Below are positions 51,441 to 52,993 of a DNA stretch of 52,993 nt, piece by piece. The stretch is taken from assembly GCA_900766495.1 (NCBI GenBank), contig CAAFVM010000027.1, positions 1-52,993 of the forward strand. The letters run 5' to 3'. This DNA is from Clostridia bacterium. GTDB taxonomy: Bacteria > Bacillota > Clostridia > Christensenellales > Borkfalkiaceae. Every line of letters begins with the position of its first letter. Position 1 is the first letter of the stretch. A model generated the notes under the pieces. It had not been told where the DNA came from, ran no database searches, and saw nothing but the letters and a program-made list of their open reading frames with translations. The position numbers and the translations under genes are program-made.

Positions 51441-51487
51441 AAAACCACGCTTTATGCCGTTAACGGGCTTATAGCGTGGTTTTTGTT
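51441..51487 (+). terminator. Terminator of bioY with a dispersed repeat in the loop
   Basis: AAAAACCACGC (51441-51450) pairs with GCGTGGTTTTTG (51474-51485); the loop is GTTAACGGGCTTATA (51459-51473), a reverse copy of the TATAAG-GTTAAC repeat. A T run follows. Confidence 0.85.
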
Positions 51488-51780
51488 TTTTTATGAGGGT
51501 TGACGGCATATTGTTTGCCGTCGTGGCGGAAAAGTTAAATGCCCGCACACACCTTGTCTCGGGAAATTAGAAAAAAGAACGGCACTACTTTTTTCTTCGC
51601 TTACCCCTCGCGGCGCAATACTTAAATAACAGTAACACCTCTGCCGCGGGGAAGAAGAAAGAATTCGTTTCCACGAGATTCCTCGACTTCGCTCGGAATG
51701 ACAGGGGGGGAGTGTACTACCTAACCCTCGCGGCATAAAACTTAAAAAACAGTAACACCTCTGCCGCGGGGAATTAGAAA
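51488..51780. repeat. Repeat-rich spacer with 120-bp spaced hairpins
   Basis: A block CCCTCGCGGC... to ...GCCGCGGGGAA appears at 51605-51653 and 51725-51773, exactly 120 bp apart; each can fold into a 9-bp stem with a bulged T. A worn third piece is near 51549-51577. Between them 51674-51703 carries TTCCTCGACTTCGCTCGGAA, a palindrome-like sequence common in many bacteria. The long minus-strand frame here (CHSERSRGIS type) is a repeat artefact, not a gene. Confidence 0.65.
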
Positions 51781-51782
51781 AT

Positions 51783-51832
51783 AAAAAAAAGCGGTTTTTG
51801 CACAAATGCAAAAATCGCTTTTTAAGTTACTT
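51783..51832 (-). terminator. Intrinsic terminator of fba
   Basis: On the minus strand AAGCGATTTTTGCA pairs with TGCAAAAACCGCTT (one mismatch), followed by eight T's. Confidence 0.75.
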
Positions 51833-51847
51833 AATTTTATGAGAGAA

Positions 51848-52828
51848 TTACAGGCATTCTTCGGCTTTGCCGGCGCAACCCAAAACGTTGATGAGTTTAT
51901 GGCGAACCATTTCTTTAACGTTGGCGCGAGCGGGTTTAAGATATTCTCTCGGGTCGAATTTCGAGGGATAATCGTTGAAGAATTTTCTGATGGTTCCGGT
52001 CATTGCAAGGCGAATATCCGAATCGATATTGATTTTGCAAACCGAAAGTTTAGCCGCCTGACGGAGCTCTTCTTCGGGAACGCCGATAGCGTCGGGCATC
52101 TTGCCGCCGTTTTCGTTAATCATCTTAACGTATTCCTGCGGAACCGACGACGAACCGTGCAGAACGATGGGGAAACCGGGAAGTTTTTTGGAAACCTCTT
52201 CCAAAATGTCGAAGCGGAGAGCGGGGGGGACAAGAATGCCCTGCGCGTTTCTGGTGCATTGTTCGGGTTTGAACTTATATGCGCCGTGAGAAGTGCCTAT
52301 CGCTATAGCAAGCGAATCGACGCCGGTTCTCTTAACGAACTCTTCAACTTCTTCGGGGCGGGTGTAAGACTCGTTACCGTGTTCAACGGCTACTTCGTCT
52401 TCTATTCCCGCGAGGGTTCCGAGTTCGCCCTCAACCACAACGCCGTGGTCGTGAGCGTATTCAACTACCTGACGGGTAAGTTTAATATTGTCTTCGAACG
52501 AGTGGGAAGAACCGTCTATCATAACCGAGGTAAATCCGCCGTCGATGCAAGCCTTGCAGGTTTCAAAATCGGGACCGTGGTCGAGGTGTAAAACGATGGG
52601 GATTTCGGGGCATTCCAAAACCGCGGCTTCTACCAGTTTAACGAGGTAGGTGTGGTTGGCGTAAGCGCGCGCGCCCTTGGATACCTGTAAAATAACCGGC
52701 GCTTTTTCTTCTTTGCACGCTTCGGTGATACCTTGAACTATTTCCATGTTGTTCACGTTGAACGCGCCTATTGCATAGTTGTTTTTGTAAGCCTGCGCAA
52801 ACATCTTTTTAGTTGTTACGAGTGGCAT
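51848..52828 (-). CDS. fba: Class II fructose-bisphosphate aldolase
   Basis: 326 residues from the ATG at 52828, which has GGAGGT 7-8 bp upstream; the longer frame runs into the repeat element. Zinc- and DHAP-binding motifs VLHLDHGPDFE (His), VMIDGSSHSFEDNI, VEGELGTLAGIED, AIGTSHGAYKF and VLHGSSSVP match class IIA aldolases. It catalyses fructose-1,6-bisphosphate = GAP + DHAP in glycolysis. A MITE-like copy begins 27 bp upstream of the start codon, so its promoter lies inside or beyond that element. Confidence 0.95.
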   Translation of the reverse strand: MPLVTTKKMFAQAYKNNYAIGAFNVNNMEIVQGITEACKEEKAPVILQVSKGARAYANHTYLVKLVEAAVLECPEIPIVLHLDHGPDFETCKACIDGGFTSVMIDGSSHSFEDNIKLTRQVVEYAHDHGVVVEGELGTLAGIEDEVAVEHGNESYTRPEEVEEFVKRTGVDSLAIAIGTSHGAYKFKPEQCTRNAQGILVPPALRFDILEEVSKKLPGFPIVLHGSSSVPQEYVKMINENGGKMPDAIGVPEEELRQAAKLSVCKINIDSDIRLAMTGTIRKFFNDYPSKFDPREYLKPARANVKEMVRHKLINVLGCAGKAEECL

Positions 52829-52854
52829 ATTAAACCTCCGAGAAATTTCTTTTC

Positions 52855-52993
52855 TAGGCATTCCATTCTTCATTACTAATAATTTTTACGGGAATAAATT
52901 GTTTTATCCCGCGTTAAACTCCCATCAACGTACGGTCAAGTACGTTTTCGGTCGTTTGCCTTGGCTAAAACCTAATTTCTTCTCCGTAAAAAC
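52855..52993. mobile_element. MITE-like element, second copy, cut by the window end
   Basis: TAGGCATTCCATTC at 52855 begins a copy that is nearly identical to 46197-46335 over 139 bases (a few substitutions, one deletion). It lies in the upstream region of fba; its right end is outside the window. Confidence 0.85.

Noticed and set aside
4930..51475. Regularly seen short repeats read as a possible CRISPR array
   Set aside because: Copies are kilobases apart, in both orientations, with genes between them and no uniform spacers or cas genes.
51491..51811. Minus-strand frame of 106 residues with CHSERSRGIS
   Set aside because: It runs across palindromic repeats, lacks a ribosome binding site and matches the well-known artefact translation of such repeats.

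Overview
The window looks like a chromosomal segment from a low-to-mid GC Bacillota (Clostridia-type) bacterium. The support is the set of AGGAGG-type ribosome binding sites, TTGACA/TATAAT promoters, encoded tRNA CCA ends, rpsU, NAD-dependent ligA, and the clostridial trio of TIGR03960 radical SAM protein, TIGR03936 partner and RNase G. An uncultured gut Clostridia lineage is my inference; no rRNA is present to prove it.

Layout. Bases 1-1060 hold the tail of an AT-rich gene, an AT-rich spacer and a six-gene tRNA operon (Gly, Arg, His, Gln, Lys, Lys) with its own promoter and terminator. Bases 1.5-8.1 kb encode a phosphatase-like lipoprotein, a repeat-rich surface protein, an MFS sugar/cation symporter, a lipase-like hydrolase and a small lipoprotein. 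Bases 8.2-14.3 kb form an origin-like region: mnmG and dnaA on the minus strand face away from recF and tcdA on the plus strand, but dnaN is absent. Bases 14.4-22.8 kb carry membrane proteins, an alkyltransferase-like protein, L-serine dehydratase, a CDF metal transporter, an AraC regulator, a histidine phosphatase and a DEDD exonuclease. Bases 22.9-30.7 kb carry ruvX, a DUF1292 protein with a metal-binding tail, a PAP2 phosphatase, a large TIR / NACHT-like / HD protein, a DUF1846 protein and a TetR regulator. Bases 30.9-43.5 kb are housekeeping: prmA-mtaB, a HIT protein, rpsU, pcrA, ligA, the radical SAM pair and rng. Bases 43.6-46.2 kb carry a radical SAM/SPASM enzyme followed by a membrane protein with a (Cys-Ala)5 tail. 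The rest holds a DMT exporter, a dNMP-kinase-like protein, a small hydrophobic protein, an ArsR regulator, a cysteine-desulfurase-like enzyme divergent from a Se/S-carrier-like protein, bioY and class II fructose-bisphosphate aldolase.

Two repeat families stand out. One is a short motif with core TATAAGYCSRTTAAC, found at about 17 places, nearly always just 3' of a gene and sometimes inside a terminator hairpin. The other is a 284-bp MITE-like element with terminal inverted repeats starting TAGGCATTCC; there is one full copy, one copy cut by the window end, and one solitary end in front of the serine dehydratase gene. Both look like genome-wide families of this lineage.

The best candidates for undescribed biology are the TIR / NACHT-like / HD protein (a possible defence protein), the radical SAM/SPASM plus Cys-Ala-tail pair (a possible peptide-modification system acting on a membrane protein) and the TATAAG-GTTAAC repeat family. 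No integrase, transposase gene, CRISPR array or prophage gene was seen.
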